The notes beneath the pieces were generated by a model, which was not told the DNA's origin, searched no databases, and worked only from the letters and a program-made list of their open reading frames with translations. A stretch of 64,000 bases of DNA from Pleodorina starrii (Eukaryota; Chlorophyta; Chlorophyceae; Chlamydomonadales; Volvocaceae). This document shows, one piece after another, positions 24,300 through 35,422 of the stretch (the first letter of the stretch is position 1; the number at the start of each line of letters is the position of its first letter). Where the stretch lies: positions 4,749,001 to 4,813,000 of the forward strand of contig BRXU01000003.1 in NCBI GenBank assembly GCA_030267565.1, in the 5' to 3' direction. The position numbers and the translations under genes are program-made.

Positions 24300-24640
24300 A
24301 CCCACCCAGTCACCCACCCAGCCACCCAGCCACCCAGCCACCCAGCCACCCAGCCACCCAGCCACCCAGCCACCCAGCCACCCAGCCACCCAGCCACCCA
24401 GCCACCCAGCCACCCAGCCACCCAGCCACCCAGCCACCCAGCCACCCAGCCACCCAGCCACCCAGCCACCCAGCCACCCAGCCACCCAGCCACCCAGCCA
24501 CCCAGCCACCCAGCCACCCAGCCACCCAGCCACCCAGCCACCCAGCCACCCAGCCACCCAGCCACCCAGCCACCCAGCCACCCAGCCACCCAGCCACCCA
24601 GCCACCCAGCCACCCACCCAGCCACTCACCCAGCCAGCCA
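24300..24640. repeat. 8-bp minisatellite (CCACCCAG)n, about 38 copies
   Basis: A nearly perfect tandem array of an 8-bp unit. It is open in all frames, giving PPSHPATQ-type peptide on + and GWVAGWLG-type on -. The G-rich strand is TGGGTGGC-like, with quadruplex potential. Confidence 0.95.
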
Positions 24641-24664
24641 CCCAGTCACTCACCCAGCCAGCCA

Positions 24665-25500
24665 CCCAGACACACACACACGCCCCGCCCCGCCCCCCCC
24701 CCGCGCATGCCCCCCTTGGTCCCCCGACCCCTTGTCTGCTCGCGCGCTATGCCCACCGTGCTGGGTTTTTCCTTGGCCCTCGTGCCCTGCCCCATTTCCC
24801 CCCCCCCCATGCCCCCCCCCGCATGCCTTTCCCCTGCCCCGCCTCTGCCCCGCCCTGTCCCTGCCCTGTCCCTGTCCTGTCCACCCTTGGCCGCATTCAC
24901 CTCGCCCCAGGCCCCTCATGCGTGGTGGCCTGCGTGCTCGGCCCGTGTGGTGGGGAGCTGACTCTTCACGCTCCTCCACCCGGCCCCTCCTGCGCATTGA
25001 ATCTTCCCGCGCCCCGCTGCCTCTGCCCTTTCCGCTCGTCCTGCCGTCGTTCTTCCCTTCTCCTCGCCCTTGCCCTTGCCCTCGTGCCCCTTCGCCCTTT
25101 CTCCCCTGCCCCGCCTTCCGTCCCTCCCGCACTCGCCTTCCTTCTGCTGTTCTCTTTCCCTTTGCCGTTCTCCTTGCCATTCTCTTTTCCTTTGTCCTTT
25201 CCCGTCTGCCTTTCGCCTCCCTGCCGTCGTACGTTTACCCCATCCGTATCCCTTTGTTCTCTGCCCCGCCGCCCCTTCCTGTCCTCTTTTTCGCCGCGTC
25301 TCCGCCCCAGCTCGTTCGTGGGTTTATGTTATGTTATGTTATGTTACAGTGTGGGGGGCTTCTGGGCCCATTCTAGGGTGAGGGCACCGCCCTCCTATTT
25401 TTTTGGCCGGGTTTATGTGTGTCCTGCTTTGCTTGCCTGCCTGCTCGCTCCTTCCTTCGCTGACATTGCCGTTGCCCATTCCTTCGCTTCTTTCCAATTT
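24665..25500. other. Pyrimidine-rich (C+T) tract on the + strand
   Basis: Over 800 bp the + strand is overwhelmingly C and T, with C runs of 7-9. It sits between the two CCACCCAG-related arrays. No gene is supported. Confidence 0.7.
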
Positions 25501-25732
25501 GTTTCCTCCATCGAGCGCAGGTGAGTCCCCCATTTGTCGGGTTGTTTTTTCCGGGCGCTCGTGCCGTTCTTGTGCTGTCGCGTGTACTCGTCTGGGTTGG
25601 TCCGGCGGTGACGCGGTCGCTGCGCTTTTCAGCTCGGTAAGGCTACAGGTATATTCGGTAAGTATTGCTGGGTTCTGGGTTCGTTCGCTAACGCCGCCTC
25701 CTTCTGCGCTGCGATACCGGTACTTTCTTTGT

Positions 25733-25803
25733 ACCCCACCCAGCCAGCAGCCCACCCAGCCACCCACCCGGCCACCCACCCACTCGGCCACCCAGCCACC
25801 CAC

Positions 25804-25846
<43 letters not shown>

Positions 25847-26385
25847 CCCAGCCACGCACCCAGCCAGCCAGCCAGCCACCAGCCAGCCAGCCACCCAGCC
25901 ACCCAGCCAGCCACCCACCCAGCCATCTAGCCAGCCACCCAGCCACCCAGCCATCCAGCCACGCACCCAGCCCGCCAGCCACCCACCCACCCAGCCACCC
26001 AGCCACCCACACACCCAGCCAGCCACCCACCCAGCCAGCCAGCCACCCACCCAGCCAGCCAGCCACCCACCCAGCCACCCACCCGGCCAGCCACCCATCC
26101 AGCTAGCCACCCAGCCAGCCACCCACCCACCCACCCGCCCACTCGGCCACCCAGCCACCCAGCCACCCACCCAGCCACCCAGCCACCCACCCGCCCGGCC
26201 ACCCACCCACTCAGCCACCCAGCCACCCACCCAGCCACCCATCAACCCATCCACCTAGCCACCCAGCCACTCACCCAGCCACCCAGCCAGCCACCCACCC
26301 AGCCAACCACCCAGCCACCCATCCAGCCAGCCACCCACACATCCAGCCAGCCACCCAGCCAGCCACCCACCCACCCATCAGCTAA
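25733..26385. repeat. Degenerate CCAG/CCAC minisatellite
   Basis: About 650 bp of 4-bp-based units (CCAG, CCAC, CCAT, CTAG), clearly related to the array at 24300-24640 but more diverged and irregular. Confidence 0.9.
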
Positions 26386-27153
26386 ATCCCTAACTTCCTG
26401 CTTGCTGGGACAATCCCTCGCGGCTCCAAGTGACCCATGGGTCATTTCGGCGGCGTGCCGGCTCGTGCCGTCGCGAGCCGGCTCTTACCCACTCTGGTGT
26501 ACACTAATTGAACCTGGAATTAACGAGGCGCTCCTGAGCGCAACAGGCGGACGGAAATCCCTTGCACGGCCTCACATTACGTTACGGGTGTACGGCCCCA
26601 CGTGTGCCGTCCTCAATTTCTCTGTCGTGCTTTCCTTAAGATTTCTGTCGTTCTTTCCTTATAATTTCTGCGGGTGAGAACGCAGAAGCAGAAGCCCCTA
26701 CCGGGTACTCTTTTGTTCTGTTGTTTTGGGATTCGTATACTCTACTTGCTCAGCAAACCTGTCTTGTGACCTGGTCTACAGTTTCTGTAATGCACCGCTC
26801 TCCACAGTGCTTGCAGCCCCCACTTATGGGCTGAAGGTGAAGGTGAAGGTGTCCTATCGATATCCGAAGTCGCCCACTCGCGCGGGCTAATCGCCGCGCG
26901 AGTTGCACCCCGCAGGAATCGATCGCGCGACGTCGGCCCGGTGAATCGCTATCGTGGACCCGGTCCCGTACGCACCCGTATACTGCACATATAATGCAAA
27001 TGCATTTTTTTTCTCTGCCGACCAGCTCTTTCCAGCTGTACCTCCGAACGAACGAACGAACGAACGAACGAAGGAACAAACACAAAACAAAAAAAAACAC
27101 ACACACACACACAAACGAAACGAACGAACAAACGAACGCCCCTCCCTCGCATG

Positions 27154-27227
27154 CCCGAGAAAGCAGAAAGCAGCCAGAGAAGCCCCTAACGGGTTCTCTG
27201 GCGTGCTTTCTTTATGCTTTCTTCGGG
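27154..27227. repeat. 74-nt imperfect fold-back
   Basis: The left arm from CCCGAGAAAGCAGAAAG through CCAGAGAAGCCC pairs with a right arm ending CTTTCTTCGGG. The inner stem (CCAGAGAA/TTCTCTGG) is perfect and the outer stem has small bulges. A partial relative of the inner arm occurs near 26685-26705. It could be a small-RNA precursor or a decayed fold-back transposon. Confidence 0.7.
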
Positions 27228-27696
27228 AATGATGTTCAAATGCGCTACTCCCACGCTGTGAATTTATTACTAGGCGCTGTAACACCTGAACAAACACGGT
27301 GTTGGTGTAAGAGGTACCGGTAATGAACCGGAGATGTCACATAACGTTTTTGTACGGAAATTGAGTGCCGTATTGCGCTGTGTAACTCGCCATCTCCTCA
27401 ATTTTGCAAGGATGGGGTTCATGAGAGCTGTGTAATCCGCCGCCGAGGTGCGTGTCACCCTGGCCGCGTGTAACCACCACCAGACTGCTGCCGACAGACT
27501 CGCCAACACCTCCCCCCAACTACCGCCCAATTCTTGCAGTCCTCGCCGCCCGCCGCCGCCGGTGCTGGAGGCGACCCTGCGGCACCTCTGTCCGCGGCCT
27601 CCGGACCCGGCCCGAGTCCAGTGCACATCAGACATAATATCATAATCTGCGGAGCTGAGCCCAACACCATACGTTAGTTGTTGTGGTTGCAGTGGA

Positions 27697-27701
27697 TTAC
27701 A
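27697..27701 (-). terminator. TGTAA poly(A) signal, candidate for the ASNSD1-like gene
   Basis: TTACA on +, about 117 bp downstream of the ASNSD1-like stop codon on the transcript strand. Confidence 0.4.
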
Positions 27702-27817
27702 GGCCCAGTGCCGGGACTTGGGAGGCCCACTTGCTGCAGTGCTGTACCGCAAGCACCGCAAGCACCATGTACCGCCCCGCCCGCGTTCCCAGCACTGCGC
27801 GCCACGTGTTGGGTGCG

Positions 27818-30800
27818 TCACTCGCTTTTCGCCGGCTTCGGCTTCGGCTTCACCCAGGCAGCCGCTGCGGCGCTGGCAGCCGCGACCTTGACGTCCTGCA
27901 AAGGGACGCACACGCGGCATGGGGCAGGACCATGCTTAATCAATCATCGGCAAGCCTCGAGACTTCGCAAAAATGAGCAAATGAGCAAATGAGCAAATGG
28001 GCCTGAATTGAAGCACCTCGTCACGTGACAAGGTAACGACGAAGCGTTCGCAGGTCCGGGTTGCGGACCCATGGGTCGTCAGCCGGCATCTTCAGTCCCC
28101 CGCCTCTCGGTATGTCGGTAATCATCGCGCACTGCGCCCGACCGGGGCGCGAGCGCGCGCTGTCCCGATCCCCGGGCCCCTCTCGGTTCGTATTACCGCA
28201 CACCGCATACGGGATCTTGCCGCACTGCGCAGCTCCGGAACCCTCACGCCGTGTCGCCGAAATCACACCACCTCCGCTCGTTGGCCCCACCTGCCACCCA
28301 CCCAAACAAGGACCGCATCCGTCCGCCCACCCATTGATTGCGCCGCTGCGATTCTTGTATACTACCATTCCAGCCGCCCGGCGCCCGCCCAACCGCACAG
28401 GACCCATCCAGCCGCCTCCGTTCCGCACCTGCAGCGCCACCCCGCCCGCGTTCTTCTTGTTGGCCGCGCGGTTGCTGCCAAAGTCCCTCCGGTTGGACAC
28501 CTTTCCGATGCGGCTGCCGAACTGGATGGCCCGCTTCACACGCGCCGCGGCGCGGGGCAGCCCCAGCAGCTGCAGCGCGCGGCGGAGCACAAGCTTGTCG
28601 CCTTGGCCAGGAGGCAGCCGGGGATCTGTGGAGACGGGAGTGACGGAGGAAAGGGACAACAGCCCGGAAAGAGCTCACATGCGAGTGGCGGGCGACCGGG
28701 GTACCGTATAGAGTCAATGGCGCGGCGGGGCATCGGGAATCAGGAGCCGAGGGCGAAGGGGCACTCAACGATAAAGCTTGCCGTTGGGACCGAGGTTGGC
28801 TGCCCGATGCTTGTGTTCGTGTTTGCAGCTGGCTGGCTTCAAATCTGCAGACAATGAGCAACCCGCCCACCCACCCCAGAACCCATCCACCGTGCCGCCC
28901 ACCTCAAGAGCACACCACCCACAACCCACCCACCCAGGATGCGGTCCAGTCGCGCCGTCTGCAGCAGCCGCATCACATCCTCATCCAGGAAGGGGTGCCG
29001 CCCCTCGCGGCCCCAGTCCGCCACCAGCCGGTCGTCCCGCCCCAGGTTTCGGAGCCAAAGCCGCCGCACATCCACCTCCAGCTCCCCCGCCAGGCCCTCC
29101 CAGCCGCCGCTCCGAAACCGCGTGCGGTGGCGGCCGTACCCGCCGCACTGCTCGTCCGCGCCGTGACCCAGCAGCACCACGCGCGCAGAGGAGCCGTAGA
29201 AGGACCCGACGGCCGGACCCGGCGCCCCCGCAGGCGTCGATGCGGCCGCCGCCGCTGCCGCCGCCGCGGCCGCCGTGTCGCCCGGGGGCTGTGGGCCGCC
29301 TGCCGCAGGACCCAAGCGGGTATGGCCGCCTTCGCGCTGCGAGTCACACTCTGTTACGGCTCGCGGACCGTTTCCAGGTGTTGTCGGAGGGCTTCTGGGC
29401 GCGTCACCAGTCGAAGGCACGGGGTCGGAAGCAGCAGCGGAATCCGCAGCGGCCGCGGCCGCGGGCGCCGCGGCGGCCGGCCGCCGCAGCGTGCCCTGCC
29501 CAGCCACCGCCAGCCACAGCGCCGCTCCGATGTTGAGGTCCATCACCGTGTGGGCGGGCCGCAGCAGCGCCAGCAGCCGCGACCTGGTGGCACGTGGCGA
29601 ATGGTGGGCCGCGGCGGGGAGCGGCGGCGGCGCAGGGCTATTGTCACGGCCCCAGCAATCGTCCTCAACCGCTCCCCTCGCTCAGTCAGTCCTGGCCCCT
29701 TCACGGTCCCTCCCCTCTCCAGCCGGGCAGTGCGATGCGCAGTGGCTCCTCCTTCCCCATTACGCAGCACCCCCAAGGCCGACCCGCCCCCCCACCGGTG
29801 CCGGGTCGGGTTCCGGGTCCGTTCGCTAACGCCGTCTCCACCCCCCAATGCCGACCCGCCCCCCCACCGGTGTCGGTCCACGTCGGCGAGGCTCGCGTCC
29901 ACCTCCACCAGGCGCCACTCCCGGCCGGGGCAGGCGACCGCCAGCTCCTCCAGCGCGTCCCTGGCGGCCTCCCGGTCGGGGGAGGGCGCGCCGCCGCCCG
30001 CGAAGCAGACGTTGGACAGGTCTGGCGGGTGGGCGCGGGGGAAGAGGGCGTTGGTGGCGTTGGTGTTGGTGGTGTGGTCGGCGAGTAGGATGAAACAGGC
30101 GGGGATACGGTAGCCCCTATCGACGGTTGCCCATATCGATGAGGGGCAGCGCTCTCTTGCCTGGGGCCTGGGGGTGTGAGCGGAGGCTGAGGCGCGCAGG
30201 CATCCGCGAGGGTGCCGTCAAGTTCCGGGGCTTGAGATAGACCTAGCTGTCTACCTACCTAACTATCTAGCTAGTGACTACCGGTATGTTGCCCTACAAG
30301 CACTGCTACTGGGGTTTCTTTCGCAGGGATTTCTCCATCTTCTTCGGCGCTCGGCACGTGGCGAGGCGGGAGAAGCTCACCAATGGGCACGTCGGGCGGC
30401 AGCACTCGATGCGCCAGTGCGGCCAGCAGCACCGAGTCCACGCCGCCGCTGAACAGAATCATCACCGGCGCGTGTTTCGAACCTGAGTTGGAACCCGCGC
30501 CGTGATGGTCATGACCCATGGTTCGCTTCGCCCCGCAGGGTTCTGCGGCGCCCACTCCGTGGCACGCGCCAGCGGCATTGACCCATGGGTCACTGTTGCA
30601 GCCGCCGCCGCCTGCGGCGGCGGCGGCGGCGCCCGCCGCCGCATCTCCGCGCAAAGACAACCCCAGGTTGGGGGCGAGGCAGAAGCTAAGGGGATCGGCC
30701 CGGCGCCAGGAGGGCTGCGGCCCGGGGTCGGTGGCTGCTGAGGGCGCGGCCGCAGCCGCCCGTGCGGCGGCGTTGAGCGCCGCCGCGTACGACGCAGCGG

Positions 30801-33800
30801 GATGCGGCGAGCGCGTCTCGATGCAGGCGCAGCGGACCCGCATCGCGGCCTGCGCGGTCACCGCGGAAACGGAACGGTCGAGCCCGTGGCTGCAGCACGA
30901 GAGCCGGACTGCAGCAACCGGACTGCAGCGTCCGGGGCCGTCGTTCGCGCCCACCCCCTGCTTCAGCTATGGTACAGACAGAGCAGCGCTACGGCTGCAG
31001 TTTCGGGTGCAGGGCCCGGAATTTCATGACCTCGGCTTATGGTCGCGCAACCTCCAGATCTCAAGCAGGCGCAACGCAGCAGCAATGGGGACGCGTGCTC
31101 CCCGAAGTCAAACGCGCAAAGCGTGTCACACCCCCATCCATCTGCTACCACGCCTTGGTCAAAAGTAACGCCAAGTCACCCAGCACCCAGCACGCGAAGT
31201 CACCTGGCACGCCAAGGGACAACATCACACCGCAACACCACGTCATGTCGCGAACCACACCAGGGCGCCGCAAGGAGGGGTGGCGCTGCGAGGTGAACGT
31301 GCACGTGCAGCTGGGGTGAGCGCAGCGACAAACAGACGCCCAGCCCTTACCAGCAAGGCGGCCAGCAGCGCATGTGCCAGCTCCTCCTCCACCGGTGCCG
31401 CTGCGGGGCAGGTCCCGGGCCGCAGCAGCAGCGCACCCGGTGAGGCGGGCCCCAGCCCCAGCCCCCGCCCCAACCCCGTCCCATTCCCCGGCGTGCCCGC
31501 TACCAGGCAGCATGGCGGGTCGGCCCCGGCCTCGGGAACGCCCGCTCCGTCGCGCGCGCCTGCGCCTGCCGCCGCTCCAGCCCCTGCCGCTGCAGTCCCA
31601 GCGCCTGCACCCTCGCCGCCAGCCGCCGCGCCTGTGCCTCTGTAGGTTGACTCCTCCGCCCCATTCGCCGGCCGCCCCTCACCCGTAGCTGCACCCGCAG
31701 CTGTGGCTTCATCTGAAGCAGCCCCGGACGGCGGCTGTCGCTGCAGCGCCTCCGCCTCCGCCGCCGCTGACAGAAGCGAAGCGCCGCTGTCGGCCCCATC
31801 CGCGAGCGCAGCCACCGCTTCTGCTGACAGAGACGGCGCTACCGGCACCTGCGTCTCGCAGGCACCTTGCTGCGGCTGCTGCTGCTGCTGCTGCCTGGCC
31901 GGCGCGCTCTCGGCGCGGCAGTAGCTCTCCAGCTGCAGTAGCAGGGGGTCCGTCCAGGCGTGCCTTTCAACTGACTGCTGTCGGCCGCCAGCCGTCAGGC
32001 ACCTGAACAGTCCAGACGACCCCGCTACACCCCGCCGCTCGCCGCAGCAGGTGCCAGACGATTCAGAGCCCGACTGCTCCGAAACCGCTGCGAAGCTGAT
32101 GCTGTACAGCCCCGGCGGCAGCTCCGTCCAGTAGCCATCGCTGCCCGACGGCTCCGCCTCCTCACCGTCAGCACCCGCGTCTCCACCGCCGCCGCCGCCG
32201 CCGCTGCCGGCGGCGGCGCTGGCTTCGCCTGCACCTGACGTGACCCCTTCACCAGCTGCGGTTCCGCCCCCACCGCCGACCTTATTCCCGTCCCTGGACG
32301 CTGAGGTCGCCGCCGCCGCCGCCACCGCCGCCGCCGCCGCCACCGCGGGAGGCAACGACGTGGTCGATACGGGGCCGGCCGCCGCCACCTGACCGTCCCT
32401 GCGGCCCGCCAGCGGATGCGACGGATGCGCCCCCGGAAGCTCCGAAACCGAGCTGAGCAGCAGCCGGGGATCGGCGGCGTCTGGGAAGTGGACCAGGAGG
32501 CTTCGGCGACCTGTAGTAACGTACGACACGATTTCCGGCGCGCACGGGGAATTTGTCACGCGACAAGCAACGGCAAAACACGAGGACGGAGGGCCCTTGG
32601 TCGCCTCTGGGGCTTAGCTGATGCCCTGCCACGTCCTCACGTCACCTTGTGAGGTAACAGGAGGGTCGAGGCGGCGGGGCGCCTGGCGGGAAGGGCTAAG
32701 CGTGCCATGTGCCTTCCGGCTGGGTTGATGGCTGCCTGCCCCGCTGCCCTGCGAGTTTTTCGACACGCCATCCAAAGCGCCGTCCAACAACAACCGGGAA
32801 GCGCGATGTACAGCACGGCCGCCGTGCCGCGCGGGCGCGGGAGAGGGAGCCCAACTCACCCAGCACGTCCCGGCCGAACCACAGTCGCTGCTGGGCGGGG
32901 TCCCAGAACAGCAGCGCCCAGGGCCCCCGCAGCCGACTCAGCACCTGTGGCACTGCGGCTAGCGAGAGCAGGGAAGCCACCGGGGTGCAGGATCAGCCGC
33001 AGGTGGAAGTGTGGGTGGTGGTAGCCGGATACATGTCATATATCACAGGCGGGGCGGGGCTGACAGTTTTTGACCCTGCTTGCTTGGATTGAGCTTTGAG
33101 AAAAAGGCCCTGCTGTCGGCAGGCCAGTTGCCTGCCGCACTACTGCCCCCGCACAGCGCGCCCCGTACCGGAATACGGGTCGGCTGCCTCCGCAGCCGCC
33201 GCAGCCGCCGCTGCCAGCGCCTCCAGCAGGAGCGCTCCGTCGTTTTCGCCGACGGCAACCTCCAGCCCGCCAAATACCTCGCCTGCACACCGTGCCGTAC
33301 CGGCAGTAAAGCCGCGCCCCAACGGGGAAAGGTTCAGCCAGCAATGCGCTGCAGGTTCGCTTTCCAGGTGCGGCGCTGCAGCGCGCGTGCGACGTGGGGA
33401 ATAAGCCAAAGCACCGAAGTGTTCGACCCACAGTGCGGGAGCCCCCATACGATGCACAGCAACAGGGTCAATGGGTCATACCGTTGAAGCACAGGATGTG
33501 GCCTTGAGTGCTCAGACAGGGACTTGTTCCGGGCTGCGAGCCGCGGAGCTGCAGCAGAGATGCGAGGAAGTGAAGACGGCAGGTGCCGCCGCGCACCACT
33601 ACCTGTCGCAGAACACACCCGGGGATCAGGGAAGTAGGGACAGAGTGGGGCAGTTGGGAGGGTGCCGTAGATGCATCCGATAAGATATCCGCTACCGTGG
33701 CATCAAGCACCTGGTGCAAGGTACTGGGCCGACGTGTAGCCAAAAAAGTGGCAGAACCCCTCTTTGAGGTACACGCGCTGGTGCTATGCGGTACAGCGTG

Positions 33801-34024
33801 CGGCTGCTTTGCATGCTACGGCAGTGCGAATTGAGTTATATCGATTATAAGAAGCAGTGCTCAGAACTGTTACGCACGCTTTGAGCGCCAAGGAAGTCAG
33901 GGCCTCGAGCGTGCAGCGCCGCAAGCAAACATGGCGACACTGCTTTCTGGTCGATTTGATCGTTATCGCACGCTGTTGCTGCATTGCCGTCGCTGTCGAC
34001 ACAAATAAATGCAATTCCGCACAT
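27818..34024 (-). CDS. ASNSD1: Asparagine synthetase domain-containing protein (ASNSD1 type)
   Basis: Ten exons: 33878-34024, 33482-33602, 33169-33282, 32860-32952, 31351-32510, 30381-30849, 29868-30021, 28934-29583, 28429-28625, 27818-27895; phases agree, 1060 aa. It starts MCGIAF, keeping the class II glutamine-amidotransferase Cys2, followed by ALHARGPDF, LHFLASLLQLRG, FNGEVFGG, GENDG and RGPWALLFWD...RLWFGRD. The C-terminal synthetase-like half has the ATP PP-loop LFSGGVDS, then PIDLSNVCF, RPAHTVMDLNIGAALW, LLGHGADEQCGGYGRHRT, GREGRHPFLDEDV, LPPGQGDKL and KRAIQFGSRIGK. This order is that of ASNSD1 rather than true asparagine synthetase, and its function remains poorly known. Exon 5 carries an Ala/Gly/Gln-rich insertion of about 300 residues between the two domains, and exon 8 a second one of about 100. 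The start of exon 6 (30849) is the least certain border. The exon 7 donor is duplicated downstream (29778-29872). Confidence 0.92.
29778..29872 (-). repeat. Duplicated 23-bp splice-donor segment, 72 bp apart
   Basis: The same 23-bp GC-rich segment occurs at 29850-29872 and 29778-29800. Each copy carries CACCG|GTGGGG on the transcript strand. The upstream copy is the family-consistent exon border (29868). The second (29796) would add 24 residues in frame without a stop. Confidence 0.85.
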
Positions 34025-35422
34025 TAATGTGGGATGCTAGAACCGTAACTTCGAGGTGGTGTATGGAGAACAAGCACAACAAATGGGTAAAGCCAGCTGG
34101 CTATATGCAAGCAGAGGAGGTGCTTAGATATTTTTTAGAAACGCCGTTTGCCGCTGATGAAATGGTGTCCGGTCACTATTGGCCTCCCAATCGGCGGTGT
34201 AACTCTATTGCCGGCGACTGTCATTGAGTATAAAGCACAAGTCTCGAGCACAAATGAGTTGCGAGAACACGTCTGCATCACAAGCTTTACAACGCTACTT
34301 GTCCGAATTGGGGCCCGGTGCCCCGGCGCTCCGTGGTTGCATCAAGAGCCGTTAGCTTCTTGATTCGCTCGTCCATTGGACGATTTACAACGGAACTGCT
34401 CAACTTGTGTGGGTGTCACCCAAAACATGCTATGAACCATAAGCATCCGCCAGCAGCTCCGACTGGGCAGTTGGGCACAATGTGAACACGCCATCGCCCG
34501 TTTGCTGAGCACTCTCTTTGCAGCCCACGCAGGTTTCACCTCCGCTCCCAACACACATCACATCAGATGCACAATGACAAGATGGAAAGTCCCAGTCTTC
34601 CTAGCATGTGCAACCGGGCGTGCAATACCCCACAGTCGCCACATGCGGTCAAACGAAGTCATCATCAAGCGGTCCAATGCAACATACACAGTGCGTTGAC
34701 AGCGCCCCACGGGAGAAAGTCCAGTCATTCCTGCCTAGCACACAGCCTTAACGGAAAGGCGTGGCGACACGGCCCAACATCCACCACTCATCTTCCATGA
34801 TGCATATAAAAGGACTAGTCCTTGCGCTGCAGTCAGCAATGAACACTCGAACCAAGCCCAAACTCGGACGTCCCTGAAGATTTAGCGACGACTGAAATGG
34901 AAATGAAATACCAACGGTCGACAGCCCCCATACACGCCGCAACCATGTCACGATACCCACATCTCAATACCCATCCATTCCGCGCTCTCGGGTTTCCTGC
35001 CATCGAAAACTGGAGGCTGGCGTACACCACCTTGGGCTCCTTCCGCGCTACGAAAAAACCGGCAATCATGCCCAAACTAGTGCACGGAACAGGCACCTGC
35101 CAGCGGAGCAGACTACCCGTGTTACCCGGTCTGGCCCAACACAACACAAAACACGTCCGTCAGACGTTACAGGACGGGACCGCATTGGCAGCAAAAGGCC
35201 GTCATACTGTCAAATCCGTCCTCGGCCCGACATCATCACAATGAACCAACACGGCGCGCACGGCCTACGAATGCACCCCAACCATACATGACATCGCCGA
35301 AGCATTCGTGCCAGATGCGAGCGCCGCCACACAGCAGTAATACGCGCTACGAGCCAAGCCCGCGTCCCGGACCACCACCGCCAACCCCAGGAATCGGCTT
35401 ATGCTCGCCCATAGCCGCTGCG
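34025..35422. other. Spacer between ASNSD1-like 5' end and Alfin-gene 3' end
   Basis: Both genes are on the - strand. The region should contain the Alfin-gene 3' UTR (candidate TGTAA at 35167-35171, read as TTACA on +) and the ASNSD1-like promoter. I see no other coding family or repeat. Confidence 0.55.

Larger units (their letters stand above)
21331..27817. other. 6.5-kb convergent gene-poor spacer
   Basis: The flanking OPR-like and ASNSD1-like genes both end towards this region. I find no conserved protein on either strand. It contains a perfect hairpin (21782-21820), a GA microsatellite (about 22390-22415), two Pro/Gln/Ser/His-coding minisatellites (24300-24640, 25733-26385), a strongly pyrimidine-rich tract between them, an (ATGTT)n run near 25325, ACGA-rich low-complexity sequence (27045-27140) and a long imperfect fold-back (27154-27227). 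The open frames across the minisatellites on both strands are consequences of the repeat, not genes. Confidence 0.65.

Noticed and set aside
24136..25524. Long open frame rich in PPSHPATQ
   Set aside because: Produced by the 8-bp minisatellite, which is open in every frame on both strands; no splice logic or family.
33482..33743. ASNSD1-like start near 33743
   Set aside because: That codon is TTG and the stretch lacks MCGI. A phase-matched exon beginning MCGIAF at 34024 joins 33602 perfectly.
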